Below are positions 23,556 to 32,715 of a stretch of DNA of 53,987 bases, piece after piece. The notes beneath the pieces are model-generated. The model was not told the origin of the DNA and ran no database searches. It was given only the letters and a program-made list of their open reading frames with translations. Both the position numbers and the translations under genes were made by a program. The first letter of the stretch is position 1, and each line of letters opens with the position of its first letter. The DNA comes from Streptomyces sp. ISL-36 (lineage in GTDB: Bacteria; Actinomycetota; Actinomycetes; Streptomycetales; Streptomycetaceae): contig NZ_JAGGOS010000138.1 of assembly GCF_018614205.1 (NCBI RefSeq), positions 1 through 53,987 of the forward strand, in the 5' to 3' direction.

Positions 23556-25145
23556 ATGTCGCAAGTAGTGAACGCGGGCTTCCCGCTCCTGACGGCGACG
23601 GCGGCGGTACCGGCGGTCGGAGCGATCCTCACCGCCGCCGTCCCCGCCGCCCGCCGCACCGCCGCCAAGTGGCTGGCGCTGCTGGTCTCGCTCGTCACGC
23701 TCGTGCTGGCCGCGGTCGTGCTCGTCCGCTTCGAGCCCGGCGGCGACCGCTACCAGCTCGTCGAATCCCACTCCTGGATCAAGGACTTCGGGGTCCGCTA
23801 CGAGCTGGGCGTGGACGGCATCGGGGTGGCGCTCATCGCGCTCACCGCGCTGCTGATCCCCTTCATCGTCCTGGCGGGCTGGCACGACGCCGACCCCCTG
23901 GAGACGAAGTCGTCGCGCTGGCGGCCGACGCAGGGCTTCTTCGCCCTGATCCTGGCGGTCGAGGCGATGGTGATCCTCTCCTTCGAGGCCACCGACGTCT
24001 TCCTCTTCTACATCCTGTTCGAAGCCATGCTCATCCCGATGTACTTCCTCATCGGCGGCTTCGGCGACCGGGCCCACACGGGCTCCGACGAGAACGCGGC
24101 CGCCCAGCGCTCCTACGCGGCGGTCAAGTTCCTGCTCTACAACCTGGTCGGCGGGCTGATCATGCTGGCCGCCGTCATCGGCCTGTACGTCGTCGCCGGG
24201 AACTTCTCGCTCACCGAGATCGCCGAGGCGCGGGCGAGCGGGCAGCTGAAGATGGCGACCGACACCGAGCGGCTGCTCTTCCTCGGTTTCTTCTTCGCCT
24301 TCGCGGTGAAGGCGCCGCTGTGGCCGCTGCACACCTGGCTGCCGAACGCGATGGGGGAGGCGACCGCCCCGGTCGCCGTCCTCATCACCGCGGTGGTCGA
24401 CAAGGTCGGCACCTTCGCGATGCTCCGCTTCTGCCTCCAGCTCTTCCCTGAGGCCTCGAAGTGGGCGACCCCGGTGATCATCACCCTCGCCCTGATCAGC
24501 ATCGTCTACGGCGCGCTGCTCGCCGTCGGGCAGCGGGACATCAAGCGCCTGGTCGCCTATGCCTCGATCTCGCACTTCGGCTTCATCATCATGGGCATCT
24601 TCGCGATGACCAGCCAGGGCCAGAGCGGTGCCACGCTCTACATGGTCAACCACGGGATCTCGACGGCCGCGCTGATGCTGGTGGCCGGCTTCCTGATCTC
24701 CCGGCGCGGCTCGCGGCTCATCGCCGACTACGGCGGCGTGCAGAAGGTCGCCCCGGTGCTCGCCGGCACCTTCCTGATCGGCGGTCTGGCCACCCTCTCG
24801 CTGCCGGGCCTCGCGCCCTTCGTGAGTGAATTCCTGGTCCTGGTCGGCACGTTCGCCCGGTACCCGGTGGCCGGCATCATCGCCACCACGGGCATCGTGC
24901 TCGCCGCGCTCTACACCCTCGTCCTGTACCAGCGGACGATGACGGGCCCGGTGAAGGAGGAGGTGCGGACGATGCCGGACCTGCGGGCGCGGGAACTGGC
25001 CGTCGTCGCACCGCTGATCGCCCTGCTGATCTTCCTCGGGGTGTTCCCGAAGCCGCTGACGGACATCGTCAACCCGGCCGTCACGCACACCATGTCCGAC
25101 GTCCAGCAGAAGGACCCCGCACCTGAAGTGGAGGCGGCCAAGTGA
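23556..25145 (+). CDS. nuoM: NADH-quinone oxidoreductase subunit M
   Basis: Antiporter-like membrane subunit (ND4 family, 529 residues). Conserved blocks are YELGVDGIGVALIALTALL, the FYILFEAMLIPMYFLIGGFG segment with its key Glu, PLWPLHTWLPNAMGEATAP, and QRDIKRLVAYASISHFGF with the pumping lysine. ATG start 3 bp after nuoL. It overlaps nuoN by 4 bp. Confidence 0.96.
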   Translation: MSQVVNAGFPLLTATAAVPAVGAILTAAVPAARRTAAKWLALLVSLVTLVLAAVVLVRFEPGGDRYQLVESHSWIKDFGVRYELGVDGIGVALIALTALLIPFIVLAGWHDADPLETKSSRWRPTQGFFALILAVEAMVILSFEATDVFLFYILFEAMLIPMYFLIGGFGDRAHTGSDENAAAQRSYAAVKFLLYNLVGGLIMLAAVIGLYVVAGNFSLTEIAEARASGQLKMATDTERLLFLGFFFAFAVKAPLWPLHTWLPNAMGEATAPVAVLITAVVDKVGTFAMLRFCLQLFPEASKWATPVIITLALISIVYGALLAVGQRDIKRLVAYASISHFGFIIMGIFAMTSQGQSGATLYMVNHGISTAALMLVAGFLISRRGSRLIADYGGVQKVAPVLAGTFLIGGLATLSLPGLAPFVSEFLVLVGTFARYPVAGIIATTGIVLAALYTLVLYQRTMTGPVKEEVRTMPDLRARELAVVAPLIALLIFLGVFPKPLTDIVNPAVTHTMSDVQQKDPAPEVEAAK

Positions 25146-26803
25146 GCGCATCTGCCGTCGCGCCAGCTGTCCACAGCCTGTGGACGACGGCTGCCGAGCC
25201 GTTGACCAAGATCCCGGCGCCCCACATCGAGTACGTCCAGCTCTCACCCGTCCTCATCGTGGTCGGCGCCGCGGTCCTCAGCGTCCTCGTCGAGGCCTTC
25301 GTGCCCCGCAAGGGCCGCTACTACAGCCAGGTGTTCCTCACCGTCCTGGCGCTCGTCGTCGCCTTCGCCGCCATCGTGGGCCTCGCGGCCGGCGGCTACG
25401 GCTCCACCAAGGCCCACATCGCGGCCATGGGCGCCATCGCCGTCGACGGCCCGGCGCTCTTCCTGCAGGGCACCATCCTGCTGGCCTCGATCGTCGCCGT
25501 CTTCACCTTCGCCGAGCGCAGGCTCGACCCGGCCCACCACGGCCACCGGGTCGACTCCTTCGCCGCCGAGGCCGCGGCCGTCCCCGGCAGCGAACAGGAA
25601 AGGGCCGCGATCAAGGCCGGGTTCACCACCACCGAGGTGTTTCCGCTGGCGCTGTTCGCCATCGCCGGCATGCTGGTCTTCCCCGCCGCCAACGACCTCC
25701 TGACGCTCTTCATCGCCCTGGAGGTCTTCTCCCTCCCGCTCTACCTGCTCTGCGCCGTCGCCCGCCGCAAGCGGCTGATGTCGCAGGAGGCCGCGGTCAA
25801 GTACTTCCTCCTCGGCGCCTTCTCCTCGGCGTTCCTGCTCTTCGGCATCGCCCTGCTCTACGGCTACGCGGGCTCCGTCTCGTACGCCACCATCGCCGAC
25901 GTCGTCGACGGCTCGGTCGTCGCCGTCGACCCGGCGCTCGCCCAGACCATGGGCAACGACGTCCTGCTGCTCATCGGCTTCGCGATGATCCTGATGGGAC
26001 TGCTCTTCAAGGTCGGCGCCGTGCCGTTCCACATGTGGACCCCGGACGTCTACCAGGGTGCGCCGACCCCCGTCACCGGCTTCATGGCCGCCGCCACGAA
26101 GGTCGCCGCGTTCGGCGCGCTGCTGCGCCTGCTGTACGTGGTGCTGCCGGGCCTCACCTGGGACTGGCGGCCGGTCATGTGGGGCGTCGCCATCGTCACC
26201 ATGCTGGGCGGCGCGATCGTCGCGATCACCCAGACCGACATCAAGCGGCTCCTGGCGTACTCCTCCATCGCGCACGCCGGCTTCCTGCTCGCCGGTGTCA
26301 TCGCGGCCACGCCGACCGGCATCTCGTCCGTGCTGTTCTACCTGGCCGCCTACTCCTTCGTGACGATCGGCGCCTTCGCCGTGGTCACGCTGGTACGGGA
26401 CGCGGGCGGCGAGGCCACACACCTGTCGAAGTGGGCCGGTCTCGGCCGCCGTTCGCCGCTCGTGGCCGCGGTCTTCGCGGTCTTCCTGCTCGCCTTCGCC
26501 GGTATCCCGCTGACCTCCGGGTTCTCCGGGAAGTTCGCGGTCTTCAAGGCGGCGGCGGAGGGCGGCGCGGGTGCGCTGGTCGTCGTCGGTGTCGTCTCGT
26601 CCGCGGTCGCCGCGTTCTTCTACATCCGGGTGATCGTGCTGATGTTCTTCAGCGAGCCGAAGGCGGACGGCCCCACGGTCGCGGTGCCCTCGGCCTTCAC
26701 GGCGCTCACCATCACGGCGGGCGTCGCGGTCACTCTCGTGCTCGGTCTCGCGCCGCAGTACTTCCTGGACCTGGCGGGCCAGGCGAGCGTGTTCGTGAGG
26801 TAG
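25142..26803 (+). CDS. nuoN: NADH-quinone oxidoreductase subunit N
   Basis: Third antiporter-like subunit (ND2 family, 553 residues) and last gene of the operon. Conserved blocks include FIALEVFSLPLYLLCAVAR, KVGAVPFHMWTPDVYQGAPT and QTDIKRLLAYSSIAHAGF, with the mobile lysine. An N-terminal hydrophilic stretch of about 30 residues precedes the first span. GTG start in the nuoM stop. A 15-bp-stem terminator begins 8 bp after the stop codon. Confidence 0.96.
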   Translation: MSASAVAPAVHSLWTTAAEPLTKIPAPHIEYVQLSPVLIVVGAAVLSVLVEAFVPRKGRYYSQVFLTVLALVVAFAAIVGLAAGGYGSTKAHIAAMGAIAVDGPALFLQGTILLASIVAVFTFAERRLDPAHHGHRVDSFAAEAAAVPGSEQERAAIKAGFTTTEVFPLALFAIAGMLVFPAANDLLTLFIALEVFSLPLYLLCAVARRKRLMSQEAAVKYFLLGAFSSAFLLFGIALLYGYAGSVSYATIADVVDGSVVAVDPALAQTMGNDVLLLIGFAMILMGLLFKVGAVPFHMWTPDVYQGAPTPVTGFMAAATKVAAFGALLRLLYVVLPGLTWDWRPVMWGVAIVTMLGGAIVAITQTDIKRLLAYSSIAHAGFLLAGVIAATPTGISSVLFYLAAYSFVTIGAFAVVTLVRDAGGEATHLSKWAGLGRRSPLVAAVFAVFLLAFAGIPLTSGFSGKFAVFKAAAEGGAGALVVVGVVSSAVAAFFYIRVIVLMFFSEPKADGPTVAVPSAFTALTITAGVAVTLVLGLAPQYFLDLAGQASVFVR

Positions 26804-26810
26804 AGACCGC

Positions 26811-26853
26811 CGTCAGGGCCCGGCCGCCGCGCGAGCGGGGCCGGGCCCTGACG
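26811..26853. terminator. Strong terminator at the end of the nuo operon
   Basis: Perfect 15-bp arms at 26811-26825 and 26839-26853 (CGTCAGGGCCCGGCC and its complement) flank a 13-nt loop. It lies between nuoN and the convergent gene ending at 26859 and can serve both. Confidence 0.92.
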
Positions 26854-26858
26854 CGTCT

Positions 26859-27392
26859 CTACGACGTCGCCTCCGTCGGCGGGCAGTCGCACGTCACCCT
26901 CGGGTTGTACGGCGTGAACACGCCCCTCGGGTTCTTCTTGAAGATCCAGGCGTGCAGGGAGTAGTGGCTCCCCAGGTCGGGGAGGACAGCCGGCCCGTCG
27001 AAGTTCCGGTCGAACATCCGCGGGCGCGGCCGGTCCGTGTCGAGGACGACGTACTCGACCGCGACCAGCTGCCGCCTGCCGTTGTGGTCGTCCTCGTAGA
27101 GCAGGGCGGCGGGCTGGGCCGGGTCGGTGGAGCCGACGTGTGCGGGCTTCACGTAGTGATAGCCCATGCCGCCGAGCTTCGGGTCCTCGACGCACTCGTC
27201 CGTCCGGATGTAGCCGTCGTTCAGGGCGGCCTGCTCGGACCTGTACTTCACCGTGGCGTCGTAAGCCTTCTCCAGGTCCGGGTGGGACCAGTCGTCGCCT
27301 TTCGCGGCCGAGGCCGGAGCCGTCACCAGGGCCAGCGACGTGGCGGCGGCGAGGGCGAGCGTGGCTATGAGAGGACGGGTTCGTACGGGCAT
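26859..27392 (-). CDS. Small secreted protein of unknown function
   Basis: A 177-residue protein with a clear Sec signal peptide (RPLIATLALAAATSLALVTAPASA). The mature part begins KGDDWSHPDLEKAYDAT. It has GYIRTDECVEDPKLGGMGYHYV, a LLYEDDHNGRRQLVAVEYVV strand pair, a SLHAWIFKKNPRGVFTPYNP block, and a C-terminal CDC pair; one Cys earlier could disulfide-bond. The HxW/YHYV pattern recalls widespread actinobacterial exported proteins of unknown function, and I do not recognise a characterised family. ATG start at 27392. It is convergent with nuoN across the shared terminator. Confidence 0.8.
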   Translation of the reverse strand: MPVRTRPLIATLALAAATSLALVTAPASAAKGDDWSHPDLEKAYDATVKYRSEQAALNDGYIRTDECVEDPKLGGMGYHYVKPAHVGSTDPAQPAALLYEDDHNGRRQLVAVEYVVLDTDRPRPRMFDRNFDGPAVLPDLGSHYSLHAWIFKKNPRGVFTPYNPRVTCDCPPTEATS

Positions 27393-27533
27393 CGCGTTGC
27401 TCCTCGGGGCGGGATGCGCGCGCCCCTGAGCGGGGCGCCGGATTCGCGCGGGCTCTCCCCTGTTCCCACAGTGAGCAGCATGGGCGGCCCCGATGGGTCA
27501 CCGCACGCCGGGTGACCCATTCGGGACGCGCGC

Positions 27534-28766
27534 TCAGACGCCCGGCGCGGCCACGATCCGTCCGGTGACCTCGCCGAGCGCGACCCGTGTGCCGTCCGGG
27601 CCCGGGGCCCAGGCGGTCAGGGTGACCTCGTCGCCGTCCTCGAGGAACGTCCGCTTCCCGGTGGGCAGTTCAATCGGATCGCGGCCGTTCCAGGTCAGTT
27701 CGAGAAGCGAGCCGCGCTGGTGCACCTCGGGTCCGGAGACCGTGCCGGAGCCGTACAGGTCACCGGTCCGGAGCGACGCCCCGTTGACCGTCATATGGGC
27801 GAGCTGCTGGGCGGCCGTCCAGTACATGGTGGCGAACGGCGGCTCGGAGATCACCTCGCCGTTGATCTTGACCGTGATCCGCAGGTCGAAGGCGCCGGGC
27901 TCCTCGTCGGCGGAGTCGTCGAGGTACGGCAGCAGGTCGAAGTCCCGGGTCGGCGGGTCGACGCGCGCGGCGTCCAGGGCCTCCAGCGGGGTGACCCAGG
28001 CCGAGACGGAGGTCGTGAACGACTTCCCGAGGAACGGGCCGAGCGGCACGTACTCCCAGGCCTGGATGTCGCGGGCCGACCAGTCGTTGAGCAGGGTCAG
28101 ACCGAAGACGTGCTCGCGGAAGTCGCCGAGCGGGACCGGCGTACCGAGCGTGGAGGGGGTACCGACGACGAAGCCGACCTCCGCCTCGATGTCGAGCTTG
28201 ACGGACGGACCGAAGACCGGCGCGGGATCGGTGGGCGCCTTGCGCTGGCCCGAGGGCCGTACGACATCGGTGCCGGAGACGACCACCGTGCCGGCGCGCC
28301 CGTGGTAACCGATGGGCAGGTGCTTCCAGTTGGGGGTGAGCGCGTCGCCGTCGGGGCGGAAGATCCGGCCCACGTTGGTGGCGTGGTGCTCGCTCGCGTA
28401 GAAGTCGACGTAGTCCGCGACCTCGTACGGCAGATGCAGCGTGACGGAGTCCAGCGGGTGCAGCAGCGGCTCTATGTCGGGCCGGTGCGCGGGCACCGTC
28501 ACCCAGGCGGTCAGCGCGCGGCGCACGTCGCGCCAGGCGGTGCGGCCGGCGGCGAGCAGCGCGTTGAGGCTGGGCTGCGCGAGCAGCGCGGCGTAGGGGG
28601 AGCCGAGGGCGTGCGCCGCGGCCCCCGCGTCGAGGACATGACCGCCGATGCGGACGCCGACCCTCCGCCGGTCGGGCTCGTCGGCGGTGGAGAAGACGCC
28701 GTACGGAAGGTTGTGCGGGCCGAAGGGATCGCCCTCGGCCAGGTCGAGCGGGGACTGCTCGGGCAT
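27534..28766 (-). CDS. fahA: Fumarylacetoacetase
   Basis: Last enzyme of tyrosine/homogentisate breakdown, hydrolysing fumarylacetoacetate to fumarate and acetoacetate (410 residues). The N-terminal SH3-like domain (LPYGVFSTADEPDRRRVGVRIG) precedes the catalytic FAH domain. The domain shows DYVDFYASEHHATNVGRIFRP, HLPIGYHGRAGTVVVSG, DIEAEVGFVVG (metal ligand Glu), LNDWSARDIQAWEYVPLGPF and the C-terminal GDLYGSGTVSGP. The ATG at 28766 gives the expected MPEQSPLDL N-terminus; the frame continues upstream without conserved sequence. No other tyrosine-catabolic gene is next to it. It is divergent from the surface-protein gene at 29052 with 285 bp between. Confidence 0.93.
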   Translation of the reverse strand: MPEQSPLDLAEGDPFGPHNLPYGVFSTADEPDRRRVGVRIGGHVLDAGAAAHALGSPYAALLAQPSLNALLAAGRTAWRDVRRALTAWVTVPAHRPDIEPLLHPLDSVTLHLPYEVADYVDFYASEHHATNVGRIFRPDGDALTPNWKHLPIGYHGRAGTVVVSGTDVVRPSGQRKAPTDPAPVFGPSVKLDIEAEVGFVVGTPSTLGTPVPLGDFREHVFGLTLLNDWSARDIQAWEYVPLGPFLGKSFTTSVSAWVTPLEALDAARVDPPTRDFDLLPYLDDSADEEPGAFDLRITVKINGEVISEPPFATMYWTAAQQLAHMTVNGASLRTGDLYGSGTVSGPEVHQRGSLLELTWNGRDPIELPTGKRTFLEDGDEVTLTAWAPGPDGTRVALGEVTGRIVAAPGV

Positions 28767-29051
28767 CGGTGCTTGCCTCGCTTTCCACGGGTGTGGGGGA
28801 CACGTTACGGGTCGGGGCGCGGGGCGCGGATGACATGGGTCACACAAAAAGTGGGCCCCATGTGCACAACTGTCCATGTTCGGTTGCTTTATGCCTCCTG
28901 TGAGGTCCCTGTGGCTGAGCCGGCGTTCCAATAGGGCTATTCCGCGGGGTTATTCGGGTCATACGATCGCGTGAGCGTCGTGCCGCGTGAAGTCCCCGCA
29001 GGCGCGAACCCCTTTCTTTTCTTCTTTCCACGACCAGAAAAAGGGTCAGAC

Positions 29052-30338
29052 TTGAAGATCCGCCGCATTCTCGCGACCGCCGTGGCCGCCGCCGTGACCA
29101 CGCCCGTCGTTCTCCTCTCGGCCGCGCCCGCCTTCGCGGACACCAAGCCGGCTCCCGCGCAGACGCAGGAGCAGAAGCAGAAGCCGACGATCGAGCAGCT
29201 GAAGCTCGCCGTCGCCGCCGCGCAGAACGCGTACGACGCGGCCGTGGTCGCGTACGACGACTCCCAGAAGGCCATCGACGCCCTCGACAAGCCCGACCAC
29301 CCGCTCCAGGTGGCTCTCGCCGCGGCGAAGACGGCCGCGGCGACGGCCGATGGAGAGAAGACGGCGGCCGACCAGGCCGTGGTGGACGCCCAGGCCAAGC
29401 TGGACGGCGCCACCACCGACGAGGAGAAGGCCGCCGCGCAGACGGCCCTCGACGAGGCGAAGAGGAAGGCCGAGGCCGCCGCCACCGCCAAGACGACCGC
29501 CGACGGGAACCTCGCCGGCGCGAACAAGGCCGTGGAGAACGAGCGCGTCGCACTCCTGAGGAAGACCGGCGAAGCCCTGACGGCCAAGGAGGAGGCCAAG
29601 ACGGCCCTCGACGCCGCCAAGAAGGCGCTCGCCGACGCCGAGAAGGAGGCCGAGGAGCCGGGTGAGGAGCCCGGTGAGGAGCCGCCTCACGAGGACTGCG
29701 CCCCGGAGCCCGCGTTCACCTCCGTCGTGCAGGGTCTGCCCGAGAAGGTCGTGGCCGGTACGACCGTCGACTTCACGCTGCGCCTCACCAACGGCACCGA
29801 CCGGCAGATGGACGAGGCGTACGTCTTCGCCGCCGTCCACGCCTTCGACGAGAAGGGGCTCAAGCCCCTCGACAGGTACCTGGACCTGGAGTGGTCCACG
29901 GCCGCGAACCCCGAGTGGGTGGACGTTCCCGTCGCCGAGGAGCTGTTCGTCGGCGCCCTGAAGGCCAAGTCCTCCGTCGACGTCAAGCTCCGTCTGAAGG
30001 TGGACGCGGACACGCCGGCCGGCCAGGGCGTCACCTTCGTCGCGGGCGACTTCTGGAACGAGGACGAGTCCTGCGGCGGCACGCCGGACCTGACCGAGTA
30101 CGAGTTCGACATCCTGGCCAAGGGCAGCGACCCGGGCAAGGTCGACGACGCCACGGGCAAGCCCGGGGGCACCCACACCACCACCCCGGTGACCAACACC
30201 ACCACCCACGGTGTGCTGGCCGCCACCGGTTCCAGCGACGCCGTGCCGCAGATCGCCCTCGCGGGTGGCGCGGCTCTCGTCCTCGGTGCCGGTGCGATGG
30301 TCGTCGCCCGCCGCCGCAGGGCCGACGCCGACGGGTAA
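29052..30338 (+). CDS. Cell-wall-anchored coiled-coil surface protein with LAATG sorting signal
   Basis: A 428-residue exported protein. The signal peptide (KIRRILATAVAAAVTTPVVL, then APAFA) is followed by an Ala/Lys/Glu/Asp-rich, probably coiled-coil, region at about residues 45-205 with heptad-like repeats. A short Glu-Pro-Gly linker follows, then a beta-rich domain at about 225-350 (FTSVVQGLPEKVVAGTTVDF...), a Thr-rich linker, and a terminal LAATG motif, hydrophobic span and RRRRADADG tail. This is a sortase signal; LAxTG is the motif used by class E sortases on Streptomyces long chaplins. The TTG at 29052 is chosen because AAAAGGG lies just upstream and it gives a normal signal peptide. 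A TACGAT sequence at 28962-28967 is a weak -10 candidate. A strong terminator follows. Confidence 0.82.
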   Translation: MKIRRILATAVAAAVTTPVVLLSAAPAFADTKPAPAQTQEQKQKPTIEQLKLAVAAAQNAYDAAVVAYDDSQKAIDALDKPDHPLQVALAAAKTAAATADGEKTAADQAVVDAQAKLDGATTDEEKAAAQTALDEAKRKAEAAATAKTTADGNLAGANKAVENERVALLRKTGEALTAKEEAKTALDAAKKALADAEKEAEEPGEEPGEEPPHEDCAPEPAFTSVVQGLPEKVVAGTTVDFTLRLTNGTDRQMDEAYVFAAVHAFDEKGLKPLDRYLDLEWSTAANPEWVDVPVAEELFVGALKAKSSVDVKLRLKVDADTPAGQGVTFVAGDFWNEDESCGGTPDLTEYEFDILAKGSDPGKVDDATGKPGGTHTTTPVTNTTTHGVLAATGSSDAVPQIALAGGAALVLGAGAMVVARRRRADADG

Positions 30339-30346
30339 CCCTTGGC

Positions 30347-30381
30347 AAAGGGCCCGCACCCGAAAGGGTGCGGGCCCCTTT
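30347..30381 (+). terminator. Rho-independent-type terminator with GAAA tetraloop
   Basis: A perfect 12-bp stem (30350-30361 with 30366-30377) closes a GAAA loop, with flanking AAA and CTTT. It lies 9 bp after the surface-protein stop and 5 bp before the end of the convergent hydrolase gene. Confidence 0.92.
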
Positions 30382-30385
30382 CTGT

Positions 30386-32383
30386 TCACCCCGCCGTACG
30401 CGGAATTCGCTTTTCCCACGTCCGGTGGAAGACGACTTCTTCGCCGTCCTTGCACACCACCTCGTTCGACGTGACGAATGCGTCCGCCTCGCAGGCGATT
30501 TCCGAACGTGTGTCGATCCTGACGTCCCACGCCATCTCCGGCCGGTGCAGCCGGATCGACCAGTCGGAGCGGGTACGGGCCGACAGGGGATCGTCCTCCG
30601 TGATCGTGTACGTCTCCAGGGCCTCCTCGGTGCGTTCCAGTCCGTCCGGATGGACCCGCGTACCGCCGTAGCGGGGGTCGACCTCGAGGCGCCACTCGCC
30701 CTTGGCCACGTCGCGCACCACCAGCCGCTCCGGGCGGGGCTCCTCCAGCGTCGCGGGGTGGCTCACGCCGAGCGGCTCCGACTGTTCCGGCTCCTGCCAC
30801 TGGACCGCGTCCCGCGTGGGGCGGCGGACCGGGAGGGTCAGGTGCGAGGCCGCCGGGTCGAGGGTGAAGCCCCCCGTGTCCGGCCGGGGCCAGATCCAGG
30901 GCCAGTACGCGGAGGAGACCGCGAGACGGACGCGGTGGCCGGGCGGGAAGGCGTGGCCGATGCCGTTCAGTTCGAAGACGACGTCCTCGCTCTCGCCGAC
31001 CCGGGCCTCCACCGCCCGGTCCGGGCCGTGGCGGGCGGAGAGGTTGAGCGCCCCGCCGGTGACGAGCGTGGAGGAGCCGTCCGGAGCGACGTCGCAGAGG
31101 CGGGCGATCGCCTGGCCGGTGGGGGCCGCGGCGCGCAGCGAGAGGCTCACCCGGGGCCGGCCCAGGATCTCGATGGGCGGGCCGTCCTCGGGGACCACGA
31201 AGTCGAAGCAGGCCGAGTGGGCGTCCTCGTCACGCTGGTCGGGCGGCAGGTCGGCGTCGTTGCCGACGGGGCGGAAACGCCCGGCGTCCAGGCCGGTCCG
31301 CTGCGGGGAGTCGACCAGGACCGGGTCGCCCTGGAAGGCGTACCTCACCGGGGTGACGTGCGGGGAGGGCCAGGCGGGGTCGGCGACCCAGCGGCCCGGC
31401 AGCTCGTCGTACACGGTGGCGGGCGGGTGGGACGCGCTGATCCAGGAGCGCAGCAGCGGCGCGGCCATCACGTCGTTGTCCGCGCCCTTGAGATGGAAGT
31501 CCCACCATCTGAGCGTCTCCTGGAGGAAGCCGATCGCCGGCCCCGGCGCCAGCCCGTGGTCCGGGTACTGGTGCGACCAGGGCCCGATGATCCCGCGGAC
31601 CCGGTCCGGGGGAAGGTGTTCGACGAGCCGCAGGACGGTGTCCCGGTACGGGTCGTGCCAGCCGCCCACGGCCAGGACGGCCGCCCGGACGGCGCCGTAG
31701 TCCTCGCGGACGCTGCCGTGCCGCCAGTAGTCGTCGCGGGTCTGGTGGGCCAGCCAGGTGTGGACGCAGGGTTCCACCGCCTCCAGGCGCCGCAGCCACA
31801 TCGCGAGCCACTCGTCCCCCACGTACCGGGGGTCCGGCGGGCGCGAGACGCGGGCGAGCAGGGTCGCGGCCCAGGCGTGCATGTCCACGGCGAGGACGGA
31901 GCCGCCCCGGTAGTGGACGTCGTTGTCGTAGCGGTCGTCGGTCGAGCAGACGGTGACGATCGCCTTCAGCGGCTCGGGGGCGAGCGCGGCGATCCGGAGC
32001 GCGTCGAAGCCGCCCCGGCCGAGGCCGAACATGCCCACCGCGCCGGTGCACCAGGGCTGCTCGGCGAGCCAGTCCACCACCGCCACGCCGTCGGCCGGCT
32101 CCGTCGCGTCGCAGACGTCTCCCGGCAGGCCCTCGCTGTTGCCGTGCCCGCGGGCGTCGACGCGTACGGAGGTGTAGCCGTGGCCGGCGTACCAGGGGTG
32201 GCGCTGCCGGTCGCGGGGTGCGGTCCCGTCGGTGAGGCGGTCCGGCAGGTACTCCAGGAGAGCGGGGACGGGGACGTCGGTGACCGGCCGCCAGACCCGG
32301 GCGTACAGCCGGGTGCCGTCCGCCATCGGGATGCGGATGTCCTCGTGGACGGTCTCGTACGGGAACTCGGTACGGATCTTCAT
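30386..32383 (-). CDS. CocE/NonD-family hydrolase (X-Pro dipeptidyl-peptidase-like) with altered nucleophile site
   Basis: A 665-residue protein with the two-domain CocE/NonD layout. The alpha/beta-hydrolase core occupies about residues 10-370, starting with MADGTRLYARVWRP and RVDARGHGNSEG. A C-terminal jelly-roll domain covers about residues 375-665 (PPIEILGRPRVSLSLRAAAP). The family nucleophile motif GxSxGG reads G-L-G122-R-G-G, so the catalytic Ser is replaced by Gly (codon GGC). The other triad members appear to be present: Asp244 in GGWHDPYRD and His271 in GPWSHQYPDHG. It may be inactive as an esterase/peptidase or use other chemistry. No signal peptide is seen, so it is probably cytoplasmic. 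ATG start at 32383. It is divergent from the polyprenyl synthase gene. Confidence 0.85.
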   Translation of the reverse strand: MKIRTEFPYETVHEDIRIPMADGTRLYARVWRPVTDVPVPALLEYLPDRLTDGTAPRDRQRHPWYAGHGYTSVRVDARGHGNSEGLPGDVCDATEPADGVAVVDWLAEQPWCTGAVGMFGLGRGGFDALRIAALAPEPLKAIVTVCSTDDRYDNDVHYRGGSVLAVDMHAWAATLLARVSRPPDPRYVGDEWLAMWLRRLEAVEPCVHTWLAHQTRDDYWRHGSVREDYGAVRAAVLAVGGWHDPYRDTVLRLVEHLPPDRVRGIIGPWSHQYPDHGLAPGPAIGFLQETLRWWDFHLKGADNDVMAAPLLRSWISASHPPATVYDELPGRWVADPAWPSPHVTPVRYAFQGDPVLVDSPQRTGLDAGRFRPVGNDADLPPDQRDEDAHSACFDFVVPEDGPPIEILGRPRVSLSLRAAAPTGQAIARLCDVAPDGSSTLVTGGALNLSARHGPDRAVEARVGESEDVVFELNGIGHAFPPGHRVRLAVSSAYWPWIWPRPDTGGFTLDPAASHLTLPVRRPTRDAVQWQEPEQSEPLGVSHPATLEEPRPERLVVRDVAKGEWRLEVDPRYGGTRVHPDGLERTEEALETYTITEDDPLSARTRSDWSIRLHRPEMAWDVRIDTRSEIACEADAFVTSNEVVCKDGEEVVFHRTWEKRIPRTAG

Positions 32384-32715
32384 GGTTCGGACACCTCGTG
32401 GGCCGGCGCGGGGCGTCGGGGGCGGGGGCGGACTCCGCGGAGCGCTTGCGTCCGGCCGAAGAAGGCATGATCGTCTTCGGGTGGCGGCTGCTCGCCGTTC
32501 GCGTCGCGGTCGATCACTGTTCGGGACAAAGCGCCCACTCCTGGTCGTATCAGCTGATCACGAACATACCGGGGGTGGCGGGAAGGCGCCCATGGTGATC
32601 GAAACGGGACCGGATACGCTGACTTGAGTGAATCGAGCGACACATCGACAATCCGTGTGATCGTCGGCAGGTAACACCAGGCATCAGCAGGCGTCAGCAG
32701 ACAGGAGATCCCCTC
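32384..32715. other. 332-bp divergent gap upstream of the polyprenyl synthase gene
   Basis: No protein gene is supported. A weak promoter for the synthase can be drawn: TTGAGT at 32624-32629, a 17-bp spacer and GACAAT at 32647-32652. The ribosome site AGGAG (32703-32707) lies 8 bp before the GTG start at 32716. No clear promoter for the hydrolase was seen. Confidence 0.45.

Noticed and set aside
21321..25247. 1308-codon antisense open frame opposite nuoK-nuoM
   Set aside because: The composition (His/Asp/Arg-rich) is that of complementary GC-rich codons, and there is no start signal or domain. The sense genes are certain.
28767..28931. N-terminal extension of fumarylacetoacetase
   Set aside because: Conserved sequence starts at ATG 28766; the upstream frame is His/Pro/Cys-rich and unlike the family.
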